Assembly (NCBI GenBank): GCA_036389315.1
Contig: DASVQF010000047.1
Location: 21,117-85,116, forward strand
DNA: 64,000 nucleotides
Direction: 5' to 3'
Source of the DNA: DASQYE01 sp036389315
GTDB taxonomy: Bacteria > Acidobacteriota > Blastocatellia > Pyrinomonadales > Pyrinomonadaceae
In this document: one piece after another, positions 52,164 to 62,170 of the stretch
Layout of the letters: every line of letters starts with the position of its first letter
How positions within the stretch are numbered: the first letter of the stretch is position 1
The notes under the pieces: model-generated
The model's database searches: none
Seen by the model: only the letters and a program-made list of their open reading frames with translations
What the model was told of the DNA's origin: nothing
Made by a program: the position numbers and the translations under genes

Positions 52164-53213
52164 GTGGCGCAGGATTTGCGGGATTTGCTAGAGGCAAAGA
52201 GATCGTGCTCACGCCGCTTCCTGCGGCCGCACGCGTATGGCGCGGCGGCGGGCACTCAAGCTCTTAGCCCAAGGCCCGACCAAAACGCGGTCGGCGTCGG
52301 CGTCGGTGAGAAGGTTGTTGACGGGCTTCCGACCGGAATCCTGTGCGTCAGGATATATGTCCGCGCTAAGTTCCCGTCTCGGCAACTGCTGCGGCGGGAG
52401 CGCCTGCCGAAGACCACCTACGGTCTGCCCGTGGACGTGATCGAGACCAGTACGTTTCGGAGCCTCGTCACCAGCGTCGTCCCGCAGCCGGGAACCGCCC
52501 CACCGCCCCTAACGGTGACTAACCTGACGATGCCGAACCCGCGGACGAGGTTTCGTCCCTCCCGGCCCGGCTGCTCGGTCAGCTTCGCCCCTGCCGGTTC
52601 GCAGCCTACGGCCGGGACTTACGGCGCGCTCGTCCAGGACGCTGACGGCTTCTACATTCTGAGCAACAACCACATACTTGCCAACAAGAACCGCCTGCCG
52701 ATTAACTCAGACATCTTCCAGCCCGGAGTGCTTGATGATCCGAACTCAACTGGGAACAGAATCGGGTCGTTGAGCAACTTCGAGCCGCTGGTCGTGGGCG
52801 CGCCGAATCGAGTTGACTGCGCGGTCGCCAGAATTCCGGCGGGCCAAGCGCTAAACGAAATCCTTCACATCGGGGCACCGCGGAGCAAGGGAAACGCCAC
52901 CGTGGGGATGAACGTGCATAAGTTCGGCCGAAGTACGAGCTACCGGGTGGGACAGGTCGAAGACATCGACGCCGACGTAACGCTCAACTACGGGATGGGC
53001 GCGCTCCGGTTCGACGACCAGATTGTCATCTCAGGGTTAAACGGCAAGGCGTTCGCCCAGAGGGGCGATTCGGGCGCGCTGGTGCTCGAACGCGAGACGC
53101 AGACGGTCGGCCTCCTGTTCGGGTCAGGGGTCAACAGTTCCGGCCAGATATTCGCCGTCGCCAATCACATCAACGACGTGCTCAACGCCCTCGGAGTCAC
53201 CCTAGTCCTTTAA
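52164..53213 (+). CDS. Trypsin-fold serine protease-like protein
   Basis: 349 residues from a GTG at 52164; the start is uncertain. A RNAVGVG-type N-terminal strand (NAVGVGVGEKVVDGLPTG, about 41-58) precedes a protease domain with the triad His170 (ILSNNHILA), Asp218 (NRVDCAVARI) and Ser303 (QRGDSGALVLE). This layout is seen in NAL1-like and other intracellular trypsin-fold proteins of bacteria. No signal peptide is evident. The substrate is unknown. Confidence 0.8.
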   Translation: MAQDLRDLLEAKRSCSRRFLRPHAYGAAAGTQALSPRPDQNAVGVGVGEKVVDGLPTGILCVRIYVRAKFPSRQLLRRERLPKTTYGLPVDVIETSTFRSLVTSVVPQPGTAPPPLTVTNLTMPNPRTRFRPSRPGCSVSFAPAGSQPTAGTYGALVQDADGFYILSNNHILANKNRLPINSDIFQPGVLDDPNSTGNRIGSLSNFEPLVVGAPNRVDCAVARIPAGQALNEILHIGAPRSKGNATVGMNVHKFGRSTSYRVGQVEDIDADVTLNYGMGALRFDDQIVISGLNGKAFAQRGDSGALVLERETQTVGLLFGSGVNSSGQIFAVANHINDVLNALGVTLVL

Positions 53214-53273
53214 AGAGATGAGCAATTGATTTTTTGACGAGCCTATGCTGCTCGCCGAACATCAGGTAAGAGT

Positions 53274-53441
53274 CTGGTGGCCTCACCCTTAACAGAGCCC
53301 GTCGGAGGTGCTGTTGTCGGATACGAGCTGAAGTTCGAATGGCCGAAGATGAAAAGTTTTTACTACCCAGCGGGAGAAGGCTTCACAAAGGAGCAGAAGG
53401 TGAACCTCTGGACAGGGTTTCTTGCCCGGCCTCCTTCATAG
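53274..53441 (+). pseudogene. Short coding-like remnant
   Basis: In the 430-bp gap before the next gene a frame reads LVASPLTEPVGGAVVGYELKF...EWPKMKSFYYPAGEGFTKEQKV and stops at TAG 53439. The composition looks like real protein, but the frame has no upstream Shine-Dalgarno and no family is recognised. It is probably the tail of a lost gene. The rest of 53214-53644 shows nothing I can support. Confidence 0.3.
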
Positions 53442-53644
53442 ATGTTGCAAAAATTTTCAATGAACGCAATCTGTTGCGTTCAGCATGATTCAACGACGGC
53501 TTTGCCTATAAAATCAAAAAGGGGACAAGATATTGGAGCACCACCTTAGAGTTAACTCAGAATACTGTTGGCTCACCCGATTCCATAAGCAATGAATCAT
53601 CGGCACATGCCATCCTTGATGGGACGGGGGTTCAGGCTTGGAGG

Positions 53645-54163
53645 CTACCGGCGCTGCTTTCGCCGAAGAGGTCTGAGCGTGATGGTTGTGCGGGAGGGAT
53701 AGGGCCGGGTCGGAGATTCTGCGTACCTGATATATTCTTCTTGGCGGTCGCGGGAATAGAGCCCCCTGGCCGTGCTCATGAAATCAACGAGACCGGGGTT
53801 GCCGAAGGCGTAAGCTTTCGCCAGCTCCAGGTCGTCGAAGAGGTACAGGCCCACGCTCGGTTTGCCCCTGTACCAGCGCCGCAGCTCTCTTGCCAATCTA
53901 ATCAAATCCGGCTTGTTGAAGTGTTTGGCATCTACGAAGAAGACGGCCGAGCAAATCCCCTTATCCCCGCAGCCGCCCGTCAGAAATTGATAGTTGAGAT
54001 GCGCTGCTGTTTGCGACTGGCTCCCTTGTACACTGTTCGTCGCCTGAAACCGGCCCTTGGCCTCTCCCGGCACGAGGAGAAGCCAAGAGCCAAAGGTTAA
54101 CAGCAGAAGCGAGAGCGCGTGGATGAGTGAAAGCCGGCGCTTGAGCCTCTTTCCTATTTGCAT
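53645..54163 (-). CDS. Small exported protein, candidate immunity partner of the RHS protein
   Basis: 172 residues. The ATG overlaps the last 10 bp of the RHS gene and is preceded by GGAGGATGGAGG, so it is translated with it. A signal or anchor helix lies at about 14-32 (IHALSLLLLTFGSWLLLVPG). The mature part has paired Cys (GGCGDKGICSAVFFV) and HFNKPDLIRLARELRRWYRGK, with a basic C-terminus. The family is not recognised. Position directly after an RHS C-terminus is where immunity genes sit, and export would fit a toxin acting in the periplasm. That role is inference. Confidence 0.65.
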   Translation of the reverse strand: MQIGKRLKRRLSLIHALSLLLLTFGSWLLLVPGEAKGRFQATNSVQGSQSQTAAHLNYQFLTGGCGDKGICSAVFFVDAKHFNKPDLIRLARELRRWYRGKPSVGLYLFDDLELAKAYAFGNPGLVDFMSTARGLYSRDRQEEYIRYAESPTRPYPSRTTITLRPLRRKQRR

Positions 54164-57100
54164 CCTCCATCCTCCAGCGCCTTATCGATGCTTTCACTTG
54201 AAGCGCCGGGCGGGTCGTTGATACCTAACCGTCCCTTCAGAGCATCGTCGCCGATTCCTTCGACAGCTCCGGTCACCCTCGTCGGCCCGTCCAGAATCCT
54301 GTGGAATGTTTCGTGTATTTCCACCGAAGTCTTCAAGCCGCCCAGCGTGTAATAGGTATTCCTTGAGAGTGAGCCCGTGGCTGCGTTTGGGTATTGCCCG
54401 TTTTGGCTTCGGCTGCGAAGCTCTTCAAAGCCCTTGTTGACGGGCCTGCTAAAACCACCGAAGTCTTCCATGTTAGTTGATTTCAGCGCGTCATAAGGCA
54501 CGTGGTCTTTTAAATTCTGGGCGGCTTTGGAGATCTCGCCGGGCGTAAAGCCTTTCGAGATCAGAAATTTGTAACAATCCGAATTTGGGTCGTTCAAGAG
54601 CTGCAAAGCTCTTGCGCGTGCGAGCTTGAACAGCTCCATGTAAGCGCCCGACAAGCGCACGGCCCTTCTTCTCTCCCCGCGACCTCTGCGCCGCCGCTTG
54701 CGCTGCTCCAGCACGTGCGAGGAGACGGCCCCGGCTGTTTGCAATCCCGTAATGAGCAGGCTCGCCGTCATGTAGCTGATTAAGCCCTCACCGGCTCCCA
54801 GCTCGGCGAAGAAGATCGGAGCAAACGGACTCGCCAGCGTCAGGATGACGACGCCTATGAGAAGCTGCACCCACTTGTTGGCGAGCAGCTTCATAGCGAC
54901 TTTGGTGGCGACCTTGAAGAGCTTGCTGATGCCGCGTCCGATCCACCTGAACAGCTTACCCCAGAAGAGCCCCGACGGATCAACGCGATTGACCGGGTCA
55001 TTGCCACAGTAGGCGTAGAGGTTGAGCGACTGCGGGTCGGTCAGCGAGGCGGCGCTCATCCCGAGCGGATCGACCTGCGTGAACCTGCCCTGCAAGGAGT
55101 CGTAGTTTCTGTTGACGGCATAGTCAAGGCCCGTCGTCATGCTCCGGTCGTAGCTGGTGAACCTTCTGTTTGTGCCGCCCGTCGATTCAGCTTCGAGGGC
55201 TGTGCCGAACGGCAGCGTCACCTGCTCCTGTACGCTCGTATCCTGGGCATTGGTGATGAGTCGTGTGCCCAGCAGGTCAGGGTGATGGAACTGCGTGGAC
55301 TCCGAGCCCTGGTTGTTGGGCTGCAAGGTGGCGAGCAGCCTGGCTCCGAGGTAGACGTAGCTCTTTGACCATTGGAGCGCGCCCGGAGCGAGCGTGTCTT
55401 CCGTGTACTCCACGGTCGTCGCATCGCCGCCCCAGACGTAATAAGTCTGCAACGTTCCTTCGGTCGAAATCAAGCGATGATTGCCCGCGCCATAAGTATA
55501 GCTGGCGATGATCTGGTTACTGTCGTTCCGGACGTTGACGAGCCTTCCGGCAGCATCGTACTGATAGCGTTGCCAGGCTCCGCCCGCGCTCGACTGTGAG
55601 CGCGTGAGATTGCCCGCCGCGTCGTAGTCGTAGCCCGTCGTCCTGATTCGATTCGAGGTCTCATCGTAGCTCAGGCTCGTCGGGCTCGACGGCGGAGGCT
55701 CGCCGCCTCCTCCTCCGCCCGTGATGTTGACGGCGACGGTCGCGCTCGCCTGCGCATTCTGGTTATCGGTGACGGTCAGGCGCGCAGTGTAATTGCCCGC
55801 CGAAGTGTAAGTGTGCTGCGGCGTCGCCCCCGTAGCAGTCGTCCCGTCACCGAAGTCCCAGGCGTAGGAGGTGATCGTCCCGTCGGGGTCGGTCGAGTTG
55901 CTGCCGTTGAAGTCAACGGGCGCAGAGGTCGTTCCGCTGTAGGGGCCGCCGGTGACAGCCAGAGGCGGCTGATTGGCGGGCGGTGGCGGCGGGGCGCTGG
56001 AAAGGTTGCGCGGGTCGCTCGGCGTCCTGAGCTGGAAATCGCTCGGGCTGTCGTCCGTATCCTGCGTGCTGGCGTTTGCCCCGCCGGGCTTGCGCTCGTA
56101 GCTCTGGTTTGCGTTGGCAGTCAAGGGCGCGAGCGTGCGGTTCTCTTTGAAAGCCGAACCGGCGCTCATACCCACTTGATCGACGATCACGTCGTCTGAG
56201 CGCGTGAGTGCTATGCCTCCGTCGTCGGCGATTCCCGTAGAGTAGCTCTGATTGCCTGCCACCGCGCCCGTGTAGCCGCCCGATCCAGCGTTGGTCACAA
56301 GGAAATGGGCGCGGGCCGGCAGCGTCGTGCCCTGCGCGATGACCATCCGCGTCGTGACTGCGCCCGCGTTGTTAGAGGCTTTGATCTTCCAGCCGGAGAG
56401 GTTGATGGCCGCGTCGCTCTTATTGTAAAGCTCTATGAACTCGTCATTGCTGCCGCCGCTGCCGCGAGTACGAAACTCGCTGATGAGGACGGTGGTGGAC
56501 GAGGCGGGGCTCGCGCAGGCGTGCGTGGGCGTGGCCGTATTGCGAGGCAGTGGAGTGCCGCCGTCAAAGTCTGTGGCGTTGTTATCTGTCTCTATGCAGC
56601 CCTGGCTGGCGCGCAGGTCGGCCGTCGTGTTGTTGGGCGCAGGGGCCGCCCCGCTGCCCTCGAAGTATCCGGCCGAAGCGCCGTAGCCGACCAGGTCAAC
56701 GATGCTCTGTGCGGTCGCAGGAGCCGCCTCGGCGAGCGGCGTAGAGTCATTGACCAGCGCCACCTTGCCGGCCGTCGCGTTCATCTCGATCTGGCCGGAC
56801 GCATTCGGCGTTGGCAGCGCGGTCGTCCCGCCTGTGCCTTGCGCCTCCTGCACCAGAAAGTATTGACCGGGAGCAAGCGAGCCGGAAAGCCTCGTGACCT
56901 GCCAGTTGGCGCTTCCCGCCGGGGCATACTGCACAGACCAGCCAGCCAGATCAACGCTCGTCGTCCCGCGATTGAACAGCTCTATAAAATCGTTCTTCAG
57001 GGTCGCGCCGCTGTTGCCGCCGCCGCCGTAGATTTGACTGATGACGATGTCTGAGGAAGGCTGCGCAGCGATGACGGGCTGCGCAGCGGTGGCGGCGCGC

Positions 57101-60100
57101 GCTCTGCCGCTGTTGCTGCGCGTTGAGCTGAAGATGGAGAAGGGTGAGTCAGAGACGGCGCTCATTGCTTCGGCTCGCACGGAATCCGTCGTCGGGACGC
57201 TCGTGTTCGCGGCCAGCAGAGCCGTCGGCGCAGTCTGCTCCTGCTGCTGCTGCGCGTCCGAAGCACCCAGGCTCGCCAGGCTGCCCGTCGCCGTCACGCT
57301 CAGCCGGTTGCCGTAGCGGTCATAGCTATAAGATTGCGTCCAGCGCGGCGCGCTCGACGAGCCGCCCCGCGCCTGGACTAGCCGCCCGAGGGCATCATAA
57401 GCAAAGCTGCGGTCACGGCTGCGGCTCGCGTCCAGGTTGTTCGTGATCTTGACGAGCTGGCCCGTGCGCTTGCCGTTCGCTCCCGCGTAGTCGTAGGAGA
57501 GATCGAGCAGCCGTTCAGCGCCGCGCTCGACCCTCTGGTTCTCTAACAAGCCGGTCTGCGCGTTGTAGGCGTAGCTCTCTGTGAGCTGGTTCGCGCCGCT
57601 CGCGCCAATCTTGAGCGCGGTGCTCTGGCTCGCAGCGTTGTAAGTGATCTGCGAGGCATAATCAGCACCATCCACCTTGAGGCTCCCGAGAAGGCTCGCC
57701 AGCTCGTAGTCCTGATGCACGACCTTGCGCGGCGCGGCTCCCGTGCCGTACTCGGCCGGATAGCGTATGTCCGTGATGCGGTCGAGCGAATCGTAAAGAT
57801 AGTCTGTCACCATCGCATAGCCCGAACGGCCGACAAACGTCTGCGTCCTTGTCGCGAGGCGACCTTCAACGTCGTAAGTGAAGGCATCCGTGCTGACGCC
57901 TGCTGTGGTGACGGAGCTGAGACGAGTGATGTCGCCCGTCGTCATGTATGCGTAGCTGACACTCGGCGCGTCGACGACCGGATGAGCCGTGTCGCCGAAG
58001 CCGGCCGTGCTGAAGGAGACCGACTGGAGGCGGTTGAGCGGATCGTCGTTGTAGTTGAAGAGCGATTTTACGCCGCGCGCGTCTACACGCGAGATCAGGT
58101 TGGAGCGGTCGTCGTAAGTGAAAATGTCGCTCCAAGTCCCGCCCGAAGTAGAGTATCGCCCGAGGTCGTCGAGCGTCGCGCTGGCTTCGGCCAGCTTCTG
58201 GTGAGTCATGCGCCCGAGCGAGTCATAACGGAAAGCACGAGTCTGCACGCCCTGCTCGACCTTCACCAGATTGCCGGGCGTGTCGTAGCTGTAAGTGGTG
58301 CGGAAGCCGCCAGTCGCCACCGTGCCGTCGCCGTTCGGCTCAGGCTCTACGATCTCGACCGGACGGTCGCTCGAATCCGTGCGTCCCCAATGCTCCCTTC
58401 CCCAAGCATCAATCACTTTAGTCGTCTGGCCGGGCGCGCTGCTGGCGGCTGCCGGGCGCGGCGTTTCGTTGTGGACGATGCGTGAGGTGCTGCCGTCAGG
58501 CGCTTGCTGGCTGACGACGCGCCCCATCACATCATAGGTGGTCGTGCCCCACTGAATCTGCTCGCCGTTGCGATAAGGAAGCGACTGCTGCGTGATGTGA
58601 CCGAAGATGTCGTAGCGCACGTCAACCATGCTCCACAGGCCGCCCGCCCCGAGCGACCTGTATTGTCGAACCTGCCCGCGCCCGTCCAGGAGCTTGGTGT
58701 CCTGGTCGGCGACCGCGCCGTCGGCCGTGTGCAGAGTTTCGGTGACGCTCAAGCCCACTTCATCATACGCATAAGAGAGGTAAGCCCCGGTCGGGGAATA
58801 GGCAGTCTGCGTCCTGAGCGTATCGGGCGTGTAAACATTCTGCGAGAGGCGGCCCTGCGCATCGGTGCTTGAAAGCATCAGCCCGGTGCTGAAGTCGTAG
58901 GTCGCGCTCTGCGTCACATGAACGGGAGAGTTCGGGTCTGAGGAGCCGCGCGTCTGCGACGTTGGGTAAGCATACTGCGTCGCAGACGTGTAGACGACGC
59001 TCGTCTGCTGGCAGCAGGAGGTGGAAGCCTCTACCAGATTGCCCGTGATGTCGTAGCGGCGGCTCTCCGTGATAGCGCCGCTTGCGGGTTCCGTTCCGGC
59101 ATTGGCGTAGGTCGTGATCTGCGTGACGTTGCCGCGATAGTCCGTCGCAGAATTGTACTCGGATGTAGTGTAGTCGGGCTCGCAGTAATAATTGTCGTAA
59201 TAGTTATAGTAGTTGTAATCGTAGTAGCACCTGCCGGGATGCTCGAACACGGGCGCGTGAGGATTCGAGCGCTCGTCATGCATCACCACGCCGGGCGCGT
59301 CGGCCAAAGGCTGGCCGTCATACTGGTATTCCGTGCGCGAGACCCTCGTCGCACCGTCGCTCGTATAGACTTCAGCCGCCTTGACGAGATTGAAGATGTG
59401 ACGGCTCGTATAGCTCGCGCTGTTCTCGTACTGCGTGCGCGTGACTTTCAGTAGCGCCTGCCCGCCGTAATCATAATTACGCGTCTCCGTCACCTGATTG
59501 TAGACGGGGCCGTAGCTGAACTCGGTGGCCGTCATTTGGCCCAACTCGTCCGTGGACTCGATGCGCGTCGGGCGCGGGCTGTCGTATGCGCCCTGCTGCC
59601 AGGCGGACGTGCTGCTTTGCAGCAGAGTGTTGTTGGCGTCGCGCGTTTCGTCCAGATAGGTCAACCCGTCGTTGAACTGGCCCGGAGCGTTGTAAGAATA
59701 TTGTATGTTCTTGAGCCCGTTGGGCAGCGTGACCGCCACAGTGCGCGGCGAAGAGTTCTCGTGTACCTCGTAGCTCGTCACGGCCTGATCCGTGCTCACG
59801 CCGTCGCGCGTCCAGGTCTCGGTCATCGAAGTGTAGGTCGGCGCGTCCGTCAGGTTGTCGTACTGGAAGTCGTAGACCTGCTGGCGCGTCATGGCCCCGG
59901 GCGTCACGCTCCCCTGCTCGTTGAGCGTCGAGGCGCTCAGGCCCATCCCCCTCTGCTCGACGACTTTGGTGAGCATTCCATAAGGGGAGTAAGAATCTGC
60001 GTCGGCGAACCAGTAGCCCGTGCCTGTGGACGGGAAATAGATCGCATCAATAACCTGCGGCGTCCAGTTGCGAACCGCTGGCGTCAAGCCGCTGAAGGAT

Positions 60101-61560
60101 GGGCTGAGCGCGAGCGTCGTGTAATGGAGCCTGACCAGCGTGCGCGCTTCGCCGCCGAGGCCGGGCGCTGTGACGGCCGTCAGCAGACCGTTGTCGTCGT
60201 AGTGAAAACTGATCAGACGGTTGAGCGTATCGGTGACGGTCTGGATGCGCGGCCCCTGGTTGTTGACGTAAGTGATCGTGATGTAGTTGCCGTTCGGGTC
60301 TGTAATTCGCGTCGGGTACATCGCGCCCACACCTTGCGCCCCGTACTCAATCACAGTTCCGTTCGGATAAGTGGCACGCGCGCTGACCATCGCGCCGCCC
60401 AGGCCCGTGTGATGCGAGTAGTCTATGAAACTGCCGTCGACGGTGTGGCCCGTGAAGTCCGTGTAGTTCCAGTTCGGGTCGTAATAGACCGACCCGACGT
60501 AGCTGTGGCGCGTCCCGTCCGGCTCGATAATCATGCTTCCTTTATCGACGCCGAGGCCGACGATCTTGCCAAAGCCGAGCGACCAGCCCGGCGCAGGCCA
60601 GTCCCGGTCAATGTCGAAGCTGATCTGCGAATCGGCTTTGTTCCAGACGCGCGAGTTGTAGACCAGGCCGAGATTCATATCTATGCCACGCCCCGGCAAC
60701 GACAGCACCGGAGCAGCCGCCTGGAAATTGCCGTTGCCTGCGCCGTCATCCTGTGCGCCGCCCGGCGGGTTGCCGCGCGTATTAACGGGATCGTCCGCAG
60801 ACCAGTAGTTGGTCGAGTCCCAGCCGTCCATAGGCAGAGCCGTCGCGGCCAAAGCAGCAGGCGTCGCGGCGGCGGCGTAAGAGTCGGAAGCCTTCTTGAG
60901 CTTCCTCTGCCTCGGAGCGTGCGAGAAGGAGCGCTCCCCTCTCTTCTCGCCCCTGGGCTGCGCCGGGGCCGACGGCGGCAGGTCGCGCGTCGAGACGGGT
61001 GCTGTCCGCTCAAGCTTCTCGCCGCGCCGACGCTTTGCGCCCTCCCTGACACTCACCTGCACGCTCGCCCGCTTTCCCCCTTCCGTCTCGGCTGTGACCC
61101 TGAATTTTCCGGGCACGGTCGCCTCGAAGTCTCCGCGCTGCGAGATGCTCGCGGCCTTGCCGCGCCCTTCGTCCAGACAGCTCCACTTGACGCGAGCCCC
61201 GCCGAGCGCATTGCCCTCCTGATCGAAGGCCACGGCCGCAAAGGCTACATGCTCGTCCACCTGAACCGTCACGTCGCCGGGCGAGATTTCCACGCGCGCG
61301 ATGCGCGCATTGCGATCTTCCTGCTTCTCCTGCCGCGCGCCTGCCGCGCGTTCCTTTCCAGGCCCTTGCCTGAGCTTGGCGCTGAGCCCGCTCCGGCGAA
61401 GCCAGAAGCTAAAGCTCGTGCTCAAATCTGAGACCACTGCAATGGTCGTTTGCGGGGCGGCCGGCAGAGAGCTTGATAGCAGCGAGAGAAGCAGTATCGA
61501 GCAGAGTGCTTGCCTGACGTGACTGGAAACAGATTTTGAAGGGCGCATGATCGTAAACAT
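54154..61560 (-). CDS. Giant RHS protein with LTD and PKD inserts and HExxH C-terminus
   Basis: 2468 residues. A signal peptide (about 16-36) precedes a Big-type domain (about 83-175) and RHS/YD repeats (about 230-1470). Two lamin-tail domains follow (about 1503-1600, FIELFNRGTTSVDLAGWSV; about 1693-1830, FIELYNKSDAAINLSGWKI), then a PKD domain (about 1867-1950, YAWDFGDGTTATG), more YD repeats, and the RHS core (GRFTQVDP...LYAYCGNDPVNRVDPSG, about 2155-2185). After it come hydrophobic helices (about 2200-2260) and a variable C-terminus with HETFH (2416-2420), a HExxH zinc-site pattern. RHS shells normally enclose such C-terminal toxins. A metallopeptidase-like toxin is a hypothesis. Confidence 0.85.
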   Translation of the reverse strand: MFTIMRPSKSVSSHVRQALCSILLLSLLSSSLPAAPQTTIAVVSDLSTSFSFWLRRSGLSAKLRQGPGKERAAGARQEKQEDRNARIARVEISPGDVTVQVDEHVAFAAVAFDQEGNALGGARVKWSCLDEGRGKAASISQRGDFEATVPGKFRVTAETEGGKRASVQVSVREGAKRRRGEKLERTAPVSTRDLPPSAPAQPRGEKRGERSFSHAPRQRKLKKASDSYAAAATPAALAATALPMDGWDSTNYWSADDPVNTRGNPPGGAQDDGAGNGNFQAAAPVLSLPGRGIDMNLGLVYNSRVWNKADSQISFDIDRDWPAPGWSLGFGKIVGLGVDKGSMIIEPDGTRHSYVGSVYYDPNWNYTDFTGHTVDGSFIDYSHHTGLGGAMVSARATYPNGTVIEYGAQGVGAMYPTRITDPNGNYITITYVNNQGPRIQTVTDTLNRLISFHYDDNGLLTAVTAPGLGGEARTLVRLHYTTLALSPSFSGLTPAVRNWTPQVIDAIYFPSTGTGYWFADADSYSPYGMLTKVVEQRGMGLSASTLNEQGSVTPGAMTRQQVYDFQYDNLTDAPTYTSMTETWTRDGVSTDQAVTSYEVHENSSPRTVAVTLPNGLKNIQYSYNAPGQFNDGLTYLDETRDANNTLLQSSTSAWQQGAYDSPRPTRIESTDELGQMTATEFSYGPVYNQVTETRNYDYGGQALLKVTRTQYENSASYTSRHIFNLVKAAEVYTSDGATRVSRTEYQYDGQPLADAPGVVMHDERSNPHAPVFEHPGRCYYDYNYYNYYDNYYCEPDYTTSEYNSATDYRGNVTQITTYANAGTEPASGAITESRRYDITGNLVEASTSCCQQTSVVYTSATQYAYPTSQTRGSSDPNSPVHVTQSATYDFSTGLMLSSTDAQGRLSQNVYTPDTLRTQTAYSPTGAYLSYAYDEVGLSVTETLHTADGAVADQDTKLLDGRGQVRQYRSLGAGGLWSMVDVRYDIFGHITQQSLPYRNGEQIQWGTTTYDVMGRVVSQQAPDGSTSRIVHNETPRPAAASSAPGQTTKVIDAWGREHWGRTDSSDRPVEIVEPEPNGDGTVATGGFRTTYSYDTPGNLVKVEQGVQTRAFRYDSLGRMTHQKLAEASATLDDLGRYSTSGGTWSDIFTYDDRSNLISRVDARGVKSLFNYNDDPLNRLQSVSFSTAGFGDTAHPVVDAPSVSYAYMTTGDITRLSSVTTAGVSTDAFTYDVEGRLATRTQTFVGRSGYAMVTDYLYDSLDRITDIRYPAEYGTGAAPRKVVHQDYELASLLGSLKVDGADYASQITYNAASQSTALKIGASGANQLTESYAYNAQTGLLENQRVERGAERLLDLSYDYAGANGKRTGQLVKITNNLDASRSRDRSFAYDALGRLVQARGGSSSAPRWTQSYSYDRYGNRLSVTATGSLASLGASDAQQQQEQTAPTALLAANTSVPTTDSVRAEAMSAVSDSPFSIFSSTRSNSGRARAATAAQPVIAAQPSSDIVISQIYGGGGNSGATLKNDFIELFNRGTTSVDLAGWSVQYAPAGSANWQVTRLSGSLAPGQYFLVQEAQGTGGTTALPTPNASGQIEMNATAGKVALVNDSTPLAEAAPATAQSIVDLVGYGASAGYFEGSGAAPAPNNTTADLRASQGCIETDNNATDFDGGTPLPRNTATPTHACASPASSTTVLISEFRTRGSGGSNDEFIELYNKSDAAINLSGWKIKASNNAGAVTTRMVIAQGTTLPARAHFLVTNAGSGGYTGAVAGNQSYSTGIADDGGIALTRSDDVIVDQVGMSAGSAFKENRTLAPLTANANQSYERKPGGANASTQDTDDSPSDFQLRTPSDPRNLSSAPPPPPANQPPLAVTGGPYSGTTSAPVDFNGSNSTDPDGTITSYAWDFGDGTTATGATPQHTYTSAGNYTARLTVTDNQNAQASATVAVNITGGGGGGEPPPSSPTSLSYDETSNRIRTTGYDYDAAGNLTRSQSSAGGAWQRYQYDAAGRLVNVRNDSNQIIASYTYGAGNHRLISTEGTLQTYYVWGGDATTVEYTEDTLAPGALQWSKSYVYLGARLLATLQPNNQGSESTQFHHPDLLGTRLITNAQDTSVQEQVTLPFGTALEAESTGGTNRRFTSYDRSMTTGLDYAVNRNYDSLQGRFTQVDPLGMSAASLTDPQSLNLYAYCGNDPVNRVDPSGLFWGKLFRWIGRGISKLFKVATKVAMKLLANKWVQLLIGVVILTLASPFAPIFFAELGAGEGLISYMTASLLITGLQTAGAVSSHVLEQRKRRRRGRGERRRAVRLSGAYMELFKLARARALQLLNDPNSDCYKFLISKGFTPGEISKAAQNLKDHVPYDALKSTNMEDFGGFSRPVNKGFEELRSRSQNGQYPNAATGSLSRNTYYTLGGLKTSVEIHETFHRILDGPTRVTGAVEGIGDDALKGRLGINDPPGASSESIDKALEDGGCK

Positions 61561-62170
61561 CTCCGGCCCTCAGCATTACCTCTCGGTAATGGCCGGGCCT
61601 CCTCTTTGAGTGGAAGGTGAAGCGGTGGGGGAATGAATAACAGCCGCACTCAGCAAGGCGCTTGTGCTTTGAAGCGTAGAGCAGCCGCCGCACACCATCG
61701 GGCAGAGCACCGCCCGGATAGCAGTTGCTACTCAACAGCGCGGAAAATTTGACCGATGAAAAAGATTAGCGGTGGGGGAAGTCTTCTGAGTGACAGGACA
61801 TCAGATGATGAATTTCACGAAAGGTTGCCAGAGGCGGCGGCAAAAATTTTTCGCGCCTTGACGAGCCTGACAGGAGAAGCCTTTCCTGATGTCAGACCAC
61901 TCGCCGCCGAATTTGAGGGGAAGGGATGTCATTAATCCGAAGCGATTTGACCCTCGAAGTGCCGCTCCCTTCGTCAATAAGTCGGCCTCAGAGGGCTTGG
62001 CGCAAATATTCAGCAAGAATGAGTAAATGCTCATGAATTATGCAGTATATCCTGAATAAATGTGCAAAGCCCTTCTGCCTGACATCGCCTGACCTGTAGC
62101 CTTGAGCATCAGTGCGCCCACTCGCCACCACCTGCGGGTTGATCTCCTCGCAGAACGGCACACGCTCGCG
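61561..62170. other. Gap between two RHS loci
   Basis: No convincing gene. A 77-codon frame at 61801-62034 (- strand) has no ribosome binding site and no recognisable family. GCGGTGGGGGAA occurs twice (about 61622 and 61770). The only identifiable coding matter is the RHS fragment at 62068-62165. Confidence 0.5.
62068..62165 (-). pseudogene. Orphan RHS fragment matching the adjacent RHS gene
   Basis: The - strand reads VPFCEEINPQVVASGRTDAQ followed by GYRSGDVRQK. The intact neighbour has LPFGEEINAQVVTSGRAEAQ and GYRTGDVRQK at about 63383-63470. The DNA similarity is plain too. The fragment lies beyond the candidate immunity gene, as expected from past recombination swapping RHS ends. It has no start or continuation. 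Confidence 0.75.

Noticed and set aside
59536..61431. Long + strand open frames opposite the RHS gene and opposite eCIS genes (for example 16626-18518 and 31134-32729)
   Set aside because: They mirror high-GC coding sequence on the other strand, have unnatural Arg/Ala/Val-rich composition, and lack recognisable domains.
61801..62034. 77-codon frame on the - strand between the RHS loci
   Set aside because: No ribosome binding site, no recognisable family and a position in a gap with gene debris; not supportable as a gene.
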